Source: Rhodospirillales bacterium (GTDB lineage: Bacteria; Pseudomonadota; Alphaproteobacteria; ATCC43930; CGMCC-115725). From it: a stretch of 43,285 nucleotides of DNA. The notes under the pieces were generated by a model. That model was not told the DNA's origin. It worked only from the letters and a program-made list of their open reading frames with translations, and did no database searches. Positions 8,745 to 18,826 of this stretch are shown here, in pieces. Numbering within the stretch: the stretch's first letter is position 1; each line of letters opens with the position of its first letter. The stretch lies in contig JADGGZ010000008.1 in NCBI GenBank assembly GCA_019689675.1, positions 1-43,285 on the forward strand, in the 5' to 3' direction. The translations under genes and the position numbers were made by a program.

Positions 8745-10877
8745 CTACAAGCGCGCCGCCCGGGCGCGGATCTGATATCCCATCTTCGACGCTTCGAGGA
8801 GCGCTTCAAGCGTGTCGATGCCACGGGCTTCGAGCCGCTCGAGCAGGCGCACGAACACCGCCGCAGTTCCGATCGCGTCTCCGAGGGCGCTGTGGCGGCC
8901 CGAAATCTCTACCCCGAGCCGGGCGGCGAGCGCGTCGAGGCTCACGTCCTCGAGGTCGGGAAAGAGGAAGGCCGCTATCAGCAGAACGTCGAGCGGAACG
9001 TTGTCGAAACGGACGCCCGAAACATCCTCCTTGAGCTTCAGGAATTTGAGATCGAACGCCGCATTGAAGGCGACGAGGACCGAATCGGCGACGAAGGTCT
9101 TGAACTGCGGCAGGACGATTTCCACCGGCGGGGAGGACTCGACCATCGAGTCGGTGATGCCGTGGAAGCGTGTCGATTCCTTCGGAATCGGCCGTTTCGG
9201 ATTGACCAGCCGGGCGAAGGTTTCGCCGGTGAGAATCCGGCCGTTGACGACACGGACTGCGCCGATCGAGACGATCTCGTCGCCTTCGGAGGGGCGCAAC
9301 CCGGTCGTCTCGGTGTCGAAGACGACATAAGAGAGGGCGCGCAGGCGCTGCGCGCCGGACGGTGCCGGGGTCCCGAGCCGCAGCAGGTCGAAATCGTAGA
9401 ACTCCGGCCGCGGCGGCAGGACGGACGACGGCTGCGACTCGACCGGCAGCCGGTGCGGTGCAGGCAGCGGTATGCGCAGCAGCGCCCGTCCCGGACGCTG
9501 CGGCCGGCTCCAGATCTCGCTTCCGTGTCGGGCGAGAACGTCCCCGAGCGTCGCCGAGCCGAGAAGCCCCGGCAGCAGCTCCTTGGCCCAGGCGTCGAGG
9601 ACGGCGTTCGACACCGGCTCGCCCTCCCACGACAGTTCGATGTAGCTGCGGCGATCGCCGAGAAGCGCCTCGGCGTCGAAACTGCTCGCGCCGGTAACGG
9701 CGGCGAGATTGCGCAGGAGACGCTCGAGCGCGAGGACCAGCGAGTGACTGTCGACGTGCAGCCAGAGCGGCAGCCCGACGAGCGTGAGGCTCGGGCCGCC
9801 CCCGTCCGCGAGGCTCCGCGCGACGCAGCGGAAAAGATCCGCCGAGTGGACATCCGCCATCGGCCACGGCCCGGCGCCGATTGCCCGGAAGTCGCGGTCG
9901 AGCGCTTCGAGCCGCCGGCTCAGCGCGGCGCTCTCGCGCAGCACCACCTCGCCGAACGAGCGCCGCTGCTCCGGCGACATGTCAGGGTAGGTGGCGAGCG
10001 TTTCCGCCGCCGCGAGGAGATTGGCGACGGGCGCGCGCAGCCCTTCGGTCGCCGCGCGCAGCAGCGCGTCGCGACGCGCCCGCTCGCCGAGCTCCTGCGT
10101 CACGTCGATGAAAGTGAGGACGTATCCGCTCAATCGGGCGCCGGCGTCGAGAACGACGCCCATCCGGGCGCTGAGGAGGGTTCTGCCGTCAAGAGTGGCG
10201 CAGACCATGGGCACGGGCTGCGTCGCCGGCGGCTCGGATGCAGCCGCCCCCGCCAGCCGCTCCAGCGCGTGCAAAACCGGCTCGGGCGTGACGAGGTTGA
10301 AGAGAGAGCGACCGAGACCGAGCTCACCGGTGACGTGAAGGAGGGTGAGCGCGACCTGGTTGTAGAGAAGGACTCGATGCTCGAGATTGCAGACCAGCAC
10401 GCCCTCGGCGAGATCGCGGAGGATCGCCTCGAGATGGCGCTTCTGCTCCTCGATCCGCGCCGTCGCCGCGGTCACCGTGAGATCCGTTTCCCGGTGCGCG
10501 GAAAGGTACCGTGCCAGGAGCTGCTCTATCGCCGCCGGCAGCGGATCGAGGCCAGGATAGAGCTTTGCGGCGACGCCGCCTTCGGCTCGCGTCTCGGCAG
10601 CGAACCGTGTTTCGGCCGCGAGGCGCTCGACCGGGCGCAGCCAGAACAACTCGAGCGCGAGAAGGAGCAGGCTTGATGCGACGGCGAAGCCGACGATCGC
10701 GGCCGCGACGATCGCGCCGAGCCGCGGCGGCGCCGGCTGAGACAGGACGAGGAGGAGGAAGACGCCGAACCCGAGCAGGGTCGAGACGAGGAGCGCGGCG
10801 AGCCCGCGCTGCCGCGGCGTCATCGAGCGGAGCCTGGCCAGGCGCGTCGGGACGGGTTCAGCAGTCTCCGTCGCCAA
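8745..10877 (-). CDS. Membrane PAS/pseudokinase protein with DEDDh 3'-5' exonuclease domain
   Basis: A 710-residue protein with an unusual domain order. Two transmembrane helices (about residues 27-45 and 54-76) are followed by a PAS-like region from about residue 148 to 245. A HisKA/ATPase-like region (about 265-470) has lost the phospho-histidine: 'TEGLRAPVANLL' stands where HELRTPL is expected, and the glycine boxes are not recognisable. The C-terminal DnaQ-like exonuclease has all DEDDh residues: D521 and E523 in 'DTETTG', D609 in 'AAFDLKFL', H662 and D667 in 'HSALGD'. TTG 10877 has a GAGG seven bases upstream and overlaps the response regulator gene by 20 bases; ATG 10823 is the alternative. 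Nuclease chemistry is well supported. Substrate and signal are unknown. Confidence 0.87.
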   Translation of the reverse strand: MATETAEPVPTRLARLRSMTPRQRGLAALLVSTLLGFGVFLLLVLSQPAPPRLGAIVAAAIVGFAVASSLLLLALELFWLRPVERLAAETRFAAETRAEGGVAAKLYPGLDPLPAAIEQLLARYLSAHRETDLTVTAATARIEEQKRHLEAILRDLAEGVLVCNLEHRVLLYNQVALTLLHVTGELGLGRSLFNLVTPEPVLHALERLAGAAASEPPATQPVPMVCATLDGRTLLSARMGVVLDAGARLSGYVLTFIDVTQELGERARRDALLRAATEGLRAPVANLLAAAETLATYPDMSPEQRRSFGEVVLRESAALSRRLEALDRDFRAIGAGPWPMADVHSADLFRCVARSLADGGGPSLTLVGLPLWLHVDSHSLVLALERLLRNLAAVTGASSFDAEALLGDRRSYIELSWEGEPVSNAVLDAWAKELLPGLLGSATLGDVLARHGSEIWSRPQRPGRALLRIPLPAPHRLPVESQPSSVLPPRPEFYDFDLLRLGTPAPSGAQRLRALSYVVFDTETTGLRPSEGDEIVSIGAVRVVNGRILTGETFARLVNPKRPIPKESTRFHGITDSMVESSPPVEIVLPQFKTFVADSVLVAFNAAFDLKFLKLKEDVSGVRFDNVPLDVLLIAAFLFPDLEDVSLDALAARLGVEISGRHSALGDAIGTAAVFVRLLERLEARGIDTLEALLEASKMGYQIRARAARL

Positions 10878-11232
10878 CGAGCCGCCTCACGGTGTCGACC
10901 AGCTCGCGCGTCGAAAACGGCTTGGTCACATACTCGTCGGCGCCGAGGGCGATTCCCTTTTCCCTCTCGACCTCGCGGATCTTCGCCGTGAGCATCACCA
11001 CTTTGGTACGGTCCCAGGCCGGGTTCGCGCGGATCGTCTGGCACAGCTCGTAGCCGCTCTTGCCCGGCATCATGACGTCGAGCAGGACGAGATCCGGGGC
11101 GCGATCGCGAAAGGCGGCAAGCGCAGCGTCGCCGTCGCGCGCGACGCGCACCTCGTAGCCCGCCTGCTTCATCAGGAATTCGAGCGAGAGGACGATGTTC
11201 GGCTCGTCGTCGACGACCAGCACCGACTTCAT
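10858..11232 (-). CDS. Receiver-only response regulator
   Basis: A 124-residue CheY-like receiver with no output domain. The acidic pocket is D8 and D9, the phospho-acceptor is D52 in '[10 protein letters not shown]', and the switch residues T82 and K104 (in 'VTKPFS') are in place. It is the first gene of a minus-strand operon that continues into the exonuclease, the small membrane protein and the symporter-kinase. The symporter-kinase is its likely phosphodonor. CrbR, the partner of CrbS in other bacteria, has a LuxR-type DNA-binding domain, whereas this protein stops after the receiver. It must therefore act through protein contacts, possibly with the pseudokinase-exonuclease or in a phosphorelay. 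Confidence 0.93.
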   Translation of the reverse strand: MKSVLVVDDEPNIVLSLEFLMKQAGYEVRVARDGDAALAAFRDRAPDLVLLDVMMPGKSGYELCQTIRANPAWDRTKVVMLTAKIREVEREKGIALGADEYVTKPFSTRELVDTVRRLVGDGDC

Positions 11233-11309
11233 GCCCGAAGGATAGACCCGGCGCGGGCTTTGCGCTAGAACGCACGCCCTTCCGCGTAGCCCCAGGAGAA
11301 GCGAGGCAC

Positions 11310-12992
<1,683 letters not shown>

Positions 12993-13049
12993 AGCCGACC
13001 GGGTCCGCGCCCCGAAGTGGCGGAGGGGAGAGGGGCCGGCCGCTCGGGC

Positions 13050-13631
13050 CTACTGCCCCGTCCTTTCGCGCAGGACCTTGAGAAGCGCCTCGAGCTGGCC
13101 GCCGTTGCGCTGGATCACCGAGGCGAACTCCTGGCGCTGCGTCACCATGAGGCTGATCCCCTCGACGACCACGTCGCTGATCCTGAAGCCGTTGGCGGCC
13201 TTCGCCACGCGCCAGTCCACGCGGATCGGCGGGCCGCCGCTCGGGCGCACGATCTGGCTCGTGACGAGGGTCACCGACTCGCTTTCCGGGCGCTGACCCG
13301 TCACCTTGAACTGCTCGCCCGAATAGTTCGAGAAGCGCTCGCCGTAGGCGCTGACGATCCAGTCCTCGAACAGCTTTACGAATTCGCTCCTCTGCTGCTC
13401 GGTCGCGGTGCGCCAATGCGGGCCGAGCACGAAGCGCGAGAGCGCCTGCATGTCGAAACCTTCGTGCAGCACGGCGCGGAAACGGCGGTCCCGCTCCTCC
13501 TTCGGTGGACGCTTGTTGATGATCTCGAGCGTCTTGTCGCCGAGCTCGCTCACGAATCCCGCCGGATCGGGTGCCGCCGCGGCGGGCGCGGCCGCCAGGA
13601 CGAAGACCAGAAGAAGGCGGAGCAGAGCCAT
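13050..13631 (-). CDS. mlaC: MlaC/Ttg2D family phospholipid-binding protein
   Basis: A 193-residue periplasmic protein of the MlaC (toluene-tolerance Ttg2D) family, which carries phospholipid between the outer-membrane MlaA complex and the inner-membrane MlaFEDB transporter. A signal peptide covers about residues 1-19 (MALLRLLLVFVLAAAPAAA). The mature part has the family features 'FDMQALSRFVLGPHWR' and 'RVDWRVAKAANGFRISDVVV'. ATG 13631 has a GGGGTGAAACG upstream and gives a clean signal peptide, whereas the longer frame to 13718 lies inside mlaA. It starts 10 bases after the mlaA stop, so the two are one operon. No mlaFEDB genes are in the window. Confidence 0.92.
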   Translation of the reverse strand: MALLRLLLVFVLAAAPAAAAPDPAGFVSELGDKTLEIINKRPPKEERDRRFRAVLHEGFDMQALSRFVLGPHWRTATEQQRSEFVKLFEDWIVSAYGERFSNYSGEQFKVTGQRPESESVTLVTSQIVRPSGGPPIRVDWRVAKAANGFRISDVVVEGISLMVTQRQEFASVIQRNGGQLEALLKVLRERTGQ

Positions 13632-13641
13632 CGTTTCACCC

Positions 13642-14403
13642 CTACTCGGTTGCGGGCCGCCCTGCGGAAATGGGGTTGCCGGAGGGCGAGGACGAGTCCT
13701 CGTTCCTAATATCCGCACTGCGCCGTTGCTGGTAGAGGCTTCGGATGGTCGCGTAGTAGTCGATCGAGGTCTCGCGCAAGGTCTGGAAAGTTTCGATGTT
13801 GCGCGACCGGGTGTCGACCGCCTCGGCGACGCCGCGGGCGTACGGCACCCAGTCCATGTCGATGCTGCCCATCCAGATATTGAACGGGTCGGCGAAGAAT
13901 CCGGCGGCGATGCCCGCGGCGTCGCGAAGGTTCGCGGGGCCGAGCAGCGGGAGCATGAGGTAAGGACCGTCCTCGACGCCCCAGACGGCGAAGGTCTGGC
14001 CGAAATCCTCGGTATGGGCAGGGGGGACGCCGAAATAGGTGGCGACGTCGAGGAGGCCGCCGAGTCCGAACGTCGTGTTGAGCCAGAGGCGCGTGAAAGT
14101 ATGCCCGGCGCGCTCCGTTTCGCCCTGGAGCACGTCGTTGACGAGCGTTATCGGCGTGCGCAGGTTGGCGAAGAAGTTCTGCACCGCCTCGCGCCCGAGC
14201 TCGGGTACCACGGTCCGGTACGCCTTGGCGGCCGGCACGAGGAGGTAGTCGTCGACCGCGAGGTTGAGCTCGAAGATCGCCCGGTTGACGTCCTCGAGCG
14301 GGTCGTTGACGGCGTAGGGGTCGTCGGCGAGTTCGCCGGTGCCGGCGCAGCCGGCGAGAAGGGCCGCGCCAACGAGGGCGCCGGCAAGGCGGAAGGTGCG
14401 CAT
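13642..14403 (-). CDS. mlaA: MlaA (VacJ) outer-membrane lipoprotein
   Basis: A 253-residue lipoprotein that removes mislocalised phospholipid from the outer leaflet of the outer membrane. The signal peptide ends in the lipobox LAGC, with acylation expected at C19. Family hallmarks are 'DPLEDVNRAIFELN', 'NFFANLRTPITLVNDVLQG', 'RLWLNTTFGLGGLLDVA' and 'YLMLPLLGP'. Length matches the family apart from a Ser/Arg-rich tail of about 25 residues after 'SLYQQRR'. A TATAAT in a dyad lies about 85 bases upstream, so the mlaA-mlaC pair probably has its own promoter. It is followed at 10 bases by mlaC. Confidence 0.95.
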   Translation of the reverse strand: MRTFRLAGALVGAALLAGCAGTGELADDPYAVNDPLEDVNRAIFELNLAVDDYLLVPAAKAYRTVVPELGREAVQNFFANLRTPITLVNDVLQGETERAGHTFTRLWLNTTFGLGGLLDVATYFGVPPAHTEDFGQTFAVWGVEDGPYLMLPLLGPANLRDAAGIAAGFFADPFNIWMGSIDMDWVPYARGVAEAVDTRSRNIETFQTLRETSIDYYATIRSLYQQRRSADIRNEDSSSPSGNPISAGRPATE

Positions 14404-14476
14404 TCGCGAATGTCGTCTCCAGCGGGCGCCGCCGGTCGCGGCAGAACGGGCCGCCCGCGGGTGTCGACCGGCGGGT

Positions 14477-14502
14477 GCACGCGCGGCGATTATAGCGCGT
14501 GC
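14477..14502 (-). promoter_or_regulatory. Candidate mlaA-mlaC promoter, -10 inside an eight-base dyad
   Basis: Read on the minus strand, 14494-14489 is a perfect TATAAT. It fills part of the ten-base loop between two perfect eight-base arms, GCACGCGC (14477-14484) and GCGCGTGC (14495-14502). No good -35 hexamer lies at 16-18 bases, which suggests an activated or extended promoter. The dyad could be an operator, or a weak terminator for the radical SAM gene that ends at 14526. Confidence 0.45.
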
Positions 14503-14525
14503 CGGTTAACAGGGAGAAAATCGTT

Positions 14526-16355
14526 TCAGCGCGAGCACGATGCGCCGCCGAGCACGCAGAAGCGGGCGCAATGCGGGTGGTTGAGCGGCACGGTACGGGC
14601 GGCCTCGGCGAGCGTGGCGCCGAGCTCGAACCGGGGATCGTAGGGAAGGAGAGTGCAGGCGACGACCGCGGGCCGATCGGATTCCCGGCGCCGCACGACC
14701 ATCCGCGAGCTCGCGCACATGACCGACCCCGGCTCCCGCCCGAGCGCGCGCCAGGAGGATCGCGTGACCTCCGGCACGTCGAGGCGGGCGTCCATCTCCG
14801 GGAAAAGCACGAGCTGGGCCGGATCCGCCGTGTCGATCGGGATTCCGCGCTCGGCGAAGAGCCGGGCGTAGCCGCGCCGCGCCTCGGCTTCCGGTTCGCC
14901 CCAGGCCATGCGTCCAGCGACAGAGACCCTGAACCCGTTCCGGACCAGCCATAGCAGCCCTTCGATGGTCGGCTCGAAGGTCCGCGGCCCGCGGATCTCT
15001 TCGTGCAGCTCGGGCGTGAAGTGGTCGAGAGAGACGCGAACGGTGAGCCGCGCGCCCAGGCGGCTGTTGAGCTCGGCGAAGGGCCCGTCGAAACGGCGCA
15101 TCGGGCGCATCGCGTTCGTGAGGACGAGGACCCGGTACCCGCGCCGGAGGCACTCCTCGAGAATGGGCAGGATGGCCGGGTTCATGAACGGCTCGCCGCC
15201 GGTGAAGCCGATCTCCTCCGTGCCCCACCCGTCGCGCTCGATCTCGTCGAGATAGGCTCGGACCTCCGCGAGCGAGAGGTAGACGAGACGGTCGTTGGTC
15301 GGGCTCGACTCGATGTAGCAGTTGGCGCAGGCGATGTTGCAGAGCGTGCCCATGTTGAACCAGAGCGTCTCCAGGCGCTCGAGCGTGACCGTCGCCCGCG
15401 GCTCGCCGTCCGCCGTGCGTTCCGGGTCGCGGAACTTCGCCCGATCGAGGGGCCGTTGTCGTGCGCTTTCCGGCCAAGCGCCCTCCGCGATCGTGCCATT
15501 CGCGGGCCAGAAGACCTCGCCGGGCGACAGCGGACTGCCCTGCTCTCGCATTTCGGCGGCCGGAAGCACGTCGCAGCTCGGCCAGAGTCCGGAGACGAGG
15601 GCATCGGCGTAGCCGTCGGGGAGCCCTGCCTTCCGCATCTTCCGCGCCGCGGTCTCGTAGTCGTAAGCGAGTGCGCGATGCTCGATGCGCAGTCCCCCAG
15701 GCTCAGGAACAAGCAGGCTGTACCAGACGCGCGGCGTGCCGTCGTTCGCCGGCATGCCGATGGCGCCCGAGTTGTGCCAGAGCTTGCCGTCGATGATCTG
15801 GGTGAACGGCAGGCCGCAATGCCCGCCGATGACGCCGTCGCACCCGGTCGCGGCGATCGCGGCGCCCTTGATCCGGGCAGGTGTCGAGGCGAAGACGAAC
15901 TGGTTGATGGCGTCGGCTCCGCCGTGCAGGACGGCGAGCCGTCGCCCGGCGATCTCCACGACCAGCCGGCGGGGGAGCGAGGCCATCCAGGTCCGCGAGG
16001 CGGAATCGATCTCGCGGTCGGCGTGCGCGTACCAGGCGGCAGCGAGCCGGTCGCATTCGGTCCCTTCGGCAAAGCCGCAGCCGCAATCCCCGGCGCCGGC
16101 GGCAAGCGATTCCTCGCAATTGCCCATCACGACGTGGATGCCCGCGCCGCGCACGAGCTCGGCGGTGGCGCGCGCATCCGCGCCGTAGGCCACGACGTCG
16201 CCCGTGCAGATGATGCGCTCCGGCGGAATGCCGAGCTCGGCTGCGGCGTCGAGGAGTCGTCGCGTCGCCTCGAGATTGGAGTAAGGACCGCCGAAAACGA
16301 GCATCGGTCCGTTCATGACGAGAATCTGCGGCTCCGGAACGGGCATCGGCGCCAC
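14526..16355 (-). CDS. Metallophosphoesterase-like / radical SAM fusion protein
   Basis: A 609-residue protein joining two enzyme folds. Residues about 18-260 resemble a YfcE-type metallophosphoesterase: G52-D53 in 'GDVVAYG', N79 in 'GNCE', 'LHGG' and 'GGHCGLPF'. Motif I, normally GDxHGN, reads 'GGPYSN' (22-27), losing Asp and His; the catalytic His after N79 is C80, and GHTH has become GHCG. Four Cys (80, 91, 93, 101) cluster there. Residues about 325-609 are a radical SAM enzyme with the CxxxCxxC cluster at C339, C343 and C346 and a 'GFTGGEPFMNP' glycine motif. Five C-terminal Cys (547, 567, 596, 600, 607) suggest a SPASM-like auxiliary cluster. The GTG start is uncertain; ATG 16346 or 16316 is possible. 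Substrate unknown. Confidence 0.85.
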   Translation of the reverse strand: MAPMPVPEPQILVMNGPMLVFGGPYSNLEATRRLLDAAAELGIPPERIICTGDVVAYGADARATAELVRGAGIHVVMGNCEESLAAGAGDCGCGFAEGTECDRLAAAWYAHADREIDSASRTWMASLPRRLVVEIAGRRLAVLHGGADAINQFVFASTPARIKGAAIAATGCDGVIGGHCGLPFTQIIDGKLWHNSGAIGMPANDGTPRVWYSLLVPEPGGLRIEHRALAYDYETAARKMRKAGLPDGYADALVSGLWPSCDVLPAAEMREQGSPLSPGEVFWPANGTIAEGAWPESARQRPLDRAKFRDPERTADGEPRATVTLERLETLWFNMGTLCNIACANCYIESSPTNDRLVYLSLAEVRAYLDEIERDGWGTEEIGFTGGEPFMNPAILPILEECLRRGYRVLVLTNAMRPMRRFDGPFAELNSRLGARLTVRVSLDHFTPELHEEIRGPRTFEPTIEGLLWLVRNGFRVSVAGRMAWGEPEAEARRGYARLFAERGIPIDTADPAQLVLFPEMDARLDVPEVTRSSWRALGREPGSVMCASSRMVVRRRESDRPAVVACTLLPYDPRFELGATLAEAARTVPLNHPHCARFCVLGGASCSR

Positions 16356-16459
16356 TCTATATCGCCGCCCGCGGCATCGAAGGCCGGAATCACCGGATTG
16401 TGACGCGATCGTGATGGGTTGACGGGTGCCGGTTCGCCCCCGACATTGAACGCGGAGCC

Positions 16460-16852
16460 ATGTACGAGAAGACCACGCGCGCGATCAAAGTGGTGGTTAA
16501 ACCGATCTACCTCGAGGACCAGTCCTCGCCGGCAGACAACCACTACGTTTGGGCGTACCACGTGCGGATCGAGAACGGTGGTGCCGAAACGGTGCAGCTG
16601 CGCCGCCGGCACTGGCAGATCACCGACGCGCTGGGCCGCGTGCAGGAGGTGCGCGGCGCCGGGGTCGTCGGCGAGCAGCCGGTCTTGCGCCCGGGGGAGG
16701 CCTTCGAGTACACGAGCGGAACGCCGTTGGCGACGCCGTCCGGCATCATGGTCGGTTCGTACGAGATGGAGACGCATGACGGCGCGGTTTTCGAGGTGGC
16801 GATCCCCGCCTTCTCGCTCGACAGCCCCCATCAGCAGGTGCAGATAAACTGA
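16460..16852 (+). CDS. apaG: ApaG domain protein
   Basis: A 130-residue protein of the ApaG family, a single immunoglobulin-like beta-sandwich domain linked in enterobacteria to Co2+ resistance and Mg2+ efflux; its biochemical role is not settled. Family features are '[13 protein letters not shown]', '[13 protein letters not shown]', '[17 protein letters not shown]' and '[18 protein letters not shown]'. Length is normal for the family. A GCGGAG precedes ATG 16460. It is the first of a same-strand run with folE and argE, with gaps of 95 and 64 bases. It is divergent from the phosphoesterase-radical SAM gene, with about 104 bases between them. Confidence 0.95.
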   Translation: MYEKTTRAIKVVVKPIYLEDQSSPADNHYVWAYHVRIENGGAETVQLRRRHWQITDALGRVQEVRGAGVVGEQPVLRPGEAFEYTSGTPLATPSGIMVGSYEMETHDGAVFEVAIPAFSLDSPHQQVQIN

Positions 16853-16947
16853 GCCCGCCTTCGAACCGCAAAGAACCTTTCGTCGGCATCGCTCCGAAGG
16901 GATCGGAGGCGTCGCGGCGCGTGTCCCTGCTCGAGGAAGAGGAGGAC

Positions 16948-17580
16948 ATGCCGCCGCCGAGTCCGCTCGGAGCGTCGCGTCCCCCCGGTCGGCGGCCGAC
17001 GCGCGAGGAGGCCGAGGCGGCGGTACGGGTTTTGATCGAGTGGGCGGGCGACGATCCCGACCGCGAGGGCCTCCAGGGCACGCCCGGCCGCGTCGTGCGG
17101 GCCTACGAGGAGTTCTTCCGGGGGTACGAGATCGATCCCGTCGATCTTCTTCAGCGCACTTTCGCCGAGGTCGAGGGCTACGACGAGATGGTGGTGCTGA
17201 AGGACATTCGCTTCGAAAGCCATTGCGAGCACCACCTCGCGCCGATCATCGGTCGTGCACATGTCGCTTATCTCCCGTCCGGTCGGGTGGTCGGTATTTC
17301 GAAGCTGGCGCGGCTGGTCGAGGTCTACGCCAAGCGGCTTCAAATCCAGGAGAAAATGACCGCGCAGATCGCGAACACGCTCGACGAGGTGCTTCGCCCG
17401 AAGGGCGTCGGCGTCGTGATCGAGGCGGCGCACCAGTGCATGACGACTCGCGGCGTGCACAAGCCGGGGGTCACGATGGTGACGAGCCGCCTTCTCGGCT
17501 GTTTCCGCGACGATCCCTCCACCCGGCGCGAGTTCCTCGCCATGATCGGCGCGACGGGGAGCGTGCCGCCCAACGTCTGA
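16948..17580 (+). CDS. folE: GTP cyclohydrolase I
   Basis: A 210-residue cytoplasmic enzyme that converts GTP to 7,8-dihydroneopterin triphosphate, the first step of folate synthesis and, in many bacteria, queuosine precursor supply. Zinc ligands are C93 and H96 in 'CEHH' and C164 in 'HQCMTTRG'. Other family motifs are '[17 protein letters not shown]', '[14 protein letters not shown]' and 'GISKLARLV'. I chose ATG 16948: the stretch just upstream is the purine-rich GAGGAAGAGGAGG that serves as Shine-Dalgarno, and the alternative GTG 16921 would translate it into an unlikely LLEEEED leader. The first 17 or so residues are Pro-rich and not part of the core fold. Confidence 0.96.
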   Translation: MPPPSPLGASRPPGRRPTREEAEAAVRVLIEWAGDDPDREGLQGTPGRVVRAYEEFFRGYEIDPVDLLQRTFAEVEGYDEMVVLKDIRFESHCEHHLAPIIGRAHVAYLPSGRVVGISKLARLVEVYAKRLQIQEKMTAQIANTLDEVLRPKGVGVVIEAAHQCMTTRGVHKPGVTMVTSRLLGCFRDDPSTRREFLAMIGATGSVPPNV

Positions 17581-17644
17581 GATTGTCCGCTCTCGTGCGG
17601 ATCGCGGTTCCGCGCGACGGGTTTGCACGCTAGGTTTCGCCGAA

Positions 17645-18817
17645 ATGACACCGCCTCGCTTTACGCCGGTCGAGATGCTTCGCCGGCTCGTCGCCTTCGA
17701 TACGACGTCCGCACGGTCGAACCTGCCGCTCATTCATTTCGTGCGCGATTATCTCGCGGCGTACGGAATCGACTCCGAGCTCAGCTTCGACGACTCGGGG
17801 GAAAAGGCCAATCTCTTCGCCACGATCGGCCCTGCCAATCGCGGCGGCGTCGTGCTTTCGGGCCATACGGATGTCGTGCCTGTGATCGGGCAGCCATGGT
17901 CGACCGATCCCTGGGTCGTCACCGAGAAGGCCGAACGTCTCTACGGGCGCGGCACCGCCGACATGAAGAGCTTCATCGCGATCGCCTTGGCGCTGGTGCC
18001 GGAGTGGCGCGAGATGCCGCTCGAGACGCCGATTCACTTGGCGCTCTCCTACGACGAGGAGGTCGGCTGCCTCGGCGTGAGGCGGCTCATCGAGCGTCTG
18101 CCGGAAGGCGCCGCCCGGCCGCGCCTCGTCATCGTCGGCGAGCCGACGGAGATGCGCGTCGTCACCGCGCACAAGGGCTGCTACCTCTATCGCACGACGG
18201 TGACCGGCCTCGAGGCGCATTCGAGCGCGCCTCGGCGCGGCGTGTCCGCGATCATGGAGGCGAGCCGGCTGATCGGCTTCATCGGCCGTCTTGCCGAGGA
18301 GCACGCCGAGTCGGGCGGCGATCCGCGCTTCGATCCGCCTCATACGACCTTCAACGTCGGCATCGTCGAGGGCGGCACGGCCTTCAACATCATCGCGCGG
18401 CAGTGCCGCATCGTCTGGGAATTCCGCGCCGTTCCGACCGATGATCCGGCCGCGATCGAGGCCCGGCTCGAACGCTTCGTCGAGACGGAGCTCCTGCCGC
18501 GGATGCGGGCGACGTATCCGGAGGCGAGCGTCGTCACCGAGCGGGTCGTCGCGATGCCTGCTTTCGCGCCGGAGCGCGATTCCCCGGCCGAAGCACTCGC
18601 GCGGCGCCTCACCGGGGCGAACGGCACCGGCACCGTCGCATTCGGTACCGAAGCGGGCCTCTTCCAGACCGCCGGCATCCCGACGGTCGTTTGCGGGCCC
18701 GGTTCGATCGACCAGGCGCATCAGCCCGACGAGTTCATCAGCCTCGGGCAGGTCGCGGCGGGCGAGCGTTTCCTGCGCCGCCTCGGGGAGTGGTGCGCCG
18801 CTCCGCCGGTATTCTGA
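17645..18817 (+). CDS. argE: Acetylornithine deacetylase, M20 family
   Basis: A 390-residue M20 family metallohydrolase, most like ArgE, which removes the acetyl group from N2-acetylornithine in arginine synthesis. Metal-site motifs appear in order: 'LSGHTDVVPV' near residues 74-83, 'YGRGTADMKSF' with the bridging Asp near 109, 'SYDEEVGCLG' with the catalytic Glu pair, 'VGEPTEMRVVTAHKG', and the C-terminal 'AHQPDEFIS' His. 'GLEAHSSAPRRGVSAI' marks the dimerisation domain. Length fits the family. An AGG ten bases before the ATG is a weak ribosome site. Related M20 deacylases of other substrates cannot be fully excluded. It ends nine bases from a convergent lipoprotein gene. Confidence 0.9.
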   Translation: MTPPRFTPVEMLRRLVAFDTTSARSNLPLIHFVRDYLAAYGIDSELSFDDSGEKANLFATIGPANRGGVVLSGHTDVVPVIGQPWSTDPWVVTEKAERLYGRGTADMKSFIAIALALVPEWREMPLETPIHLALSYDEEVGCLGVRRLIERLPEGAARPRLVIVGEPTEMRVVTAHKGCYLYRTTVTGLEAHSSAPRRGVSAIMEASRLIGFIGRLAEEHAESGGDPRFDPPHTTFNVGIVEGGTAFNIIARQCRIVWEFRAVPTDDPAAIEARLERFVETELLPRMRATYPEASVVTERVVAMPAFAPERDSPAEALARRLTGANGTGTVAFGTEAGLFQTAGIPTVVCGPGSIDQAHQPDEFISLGQVAAGERFLRRLGEWCAAPPVF

Positions 18818-18826
18818 GCCTGGGGG

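Noticed and set aside
6428-9034. A long plus-strand frame opposite the kinase and exonuclease genes
   Set aside because: No domain or ribosome site, and it covers well-defined genes on the other strand.
16921-16947. GTG 16921 as the folE start
   Set aside because: The extra residues LLEEEED simply translate the purine-rich Shine-Dalgarno of ATG 16948.
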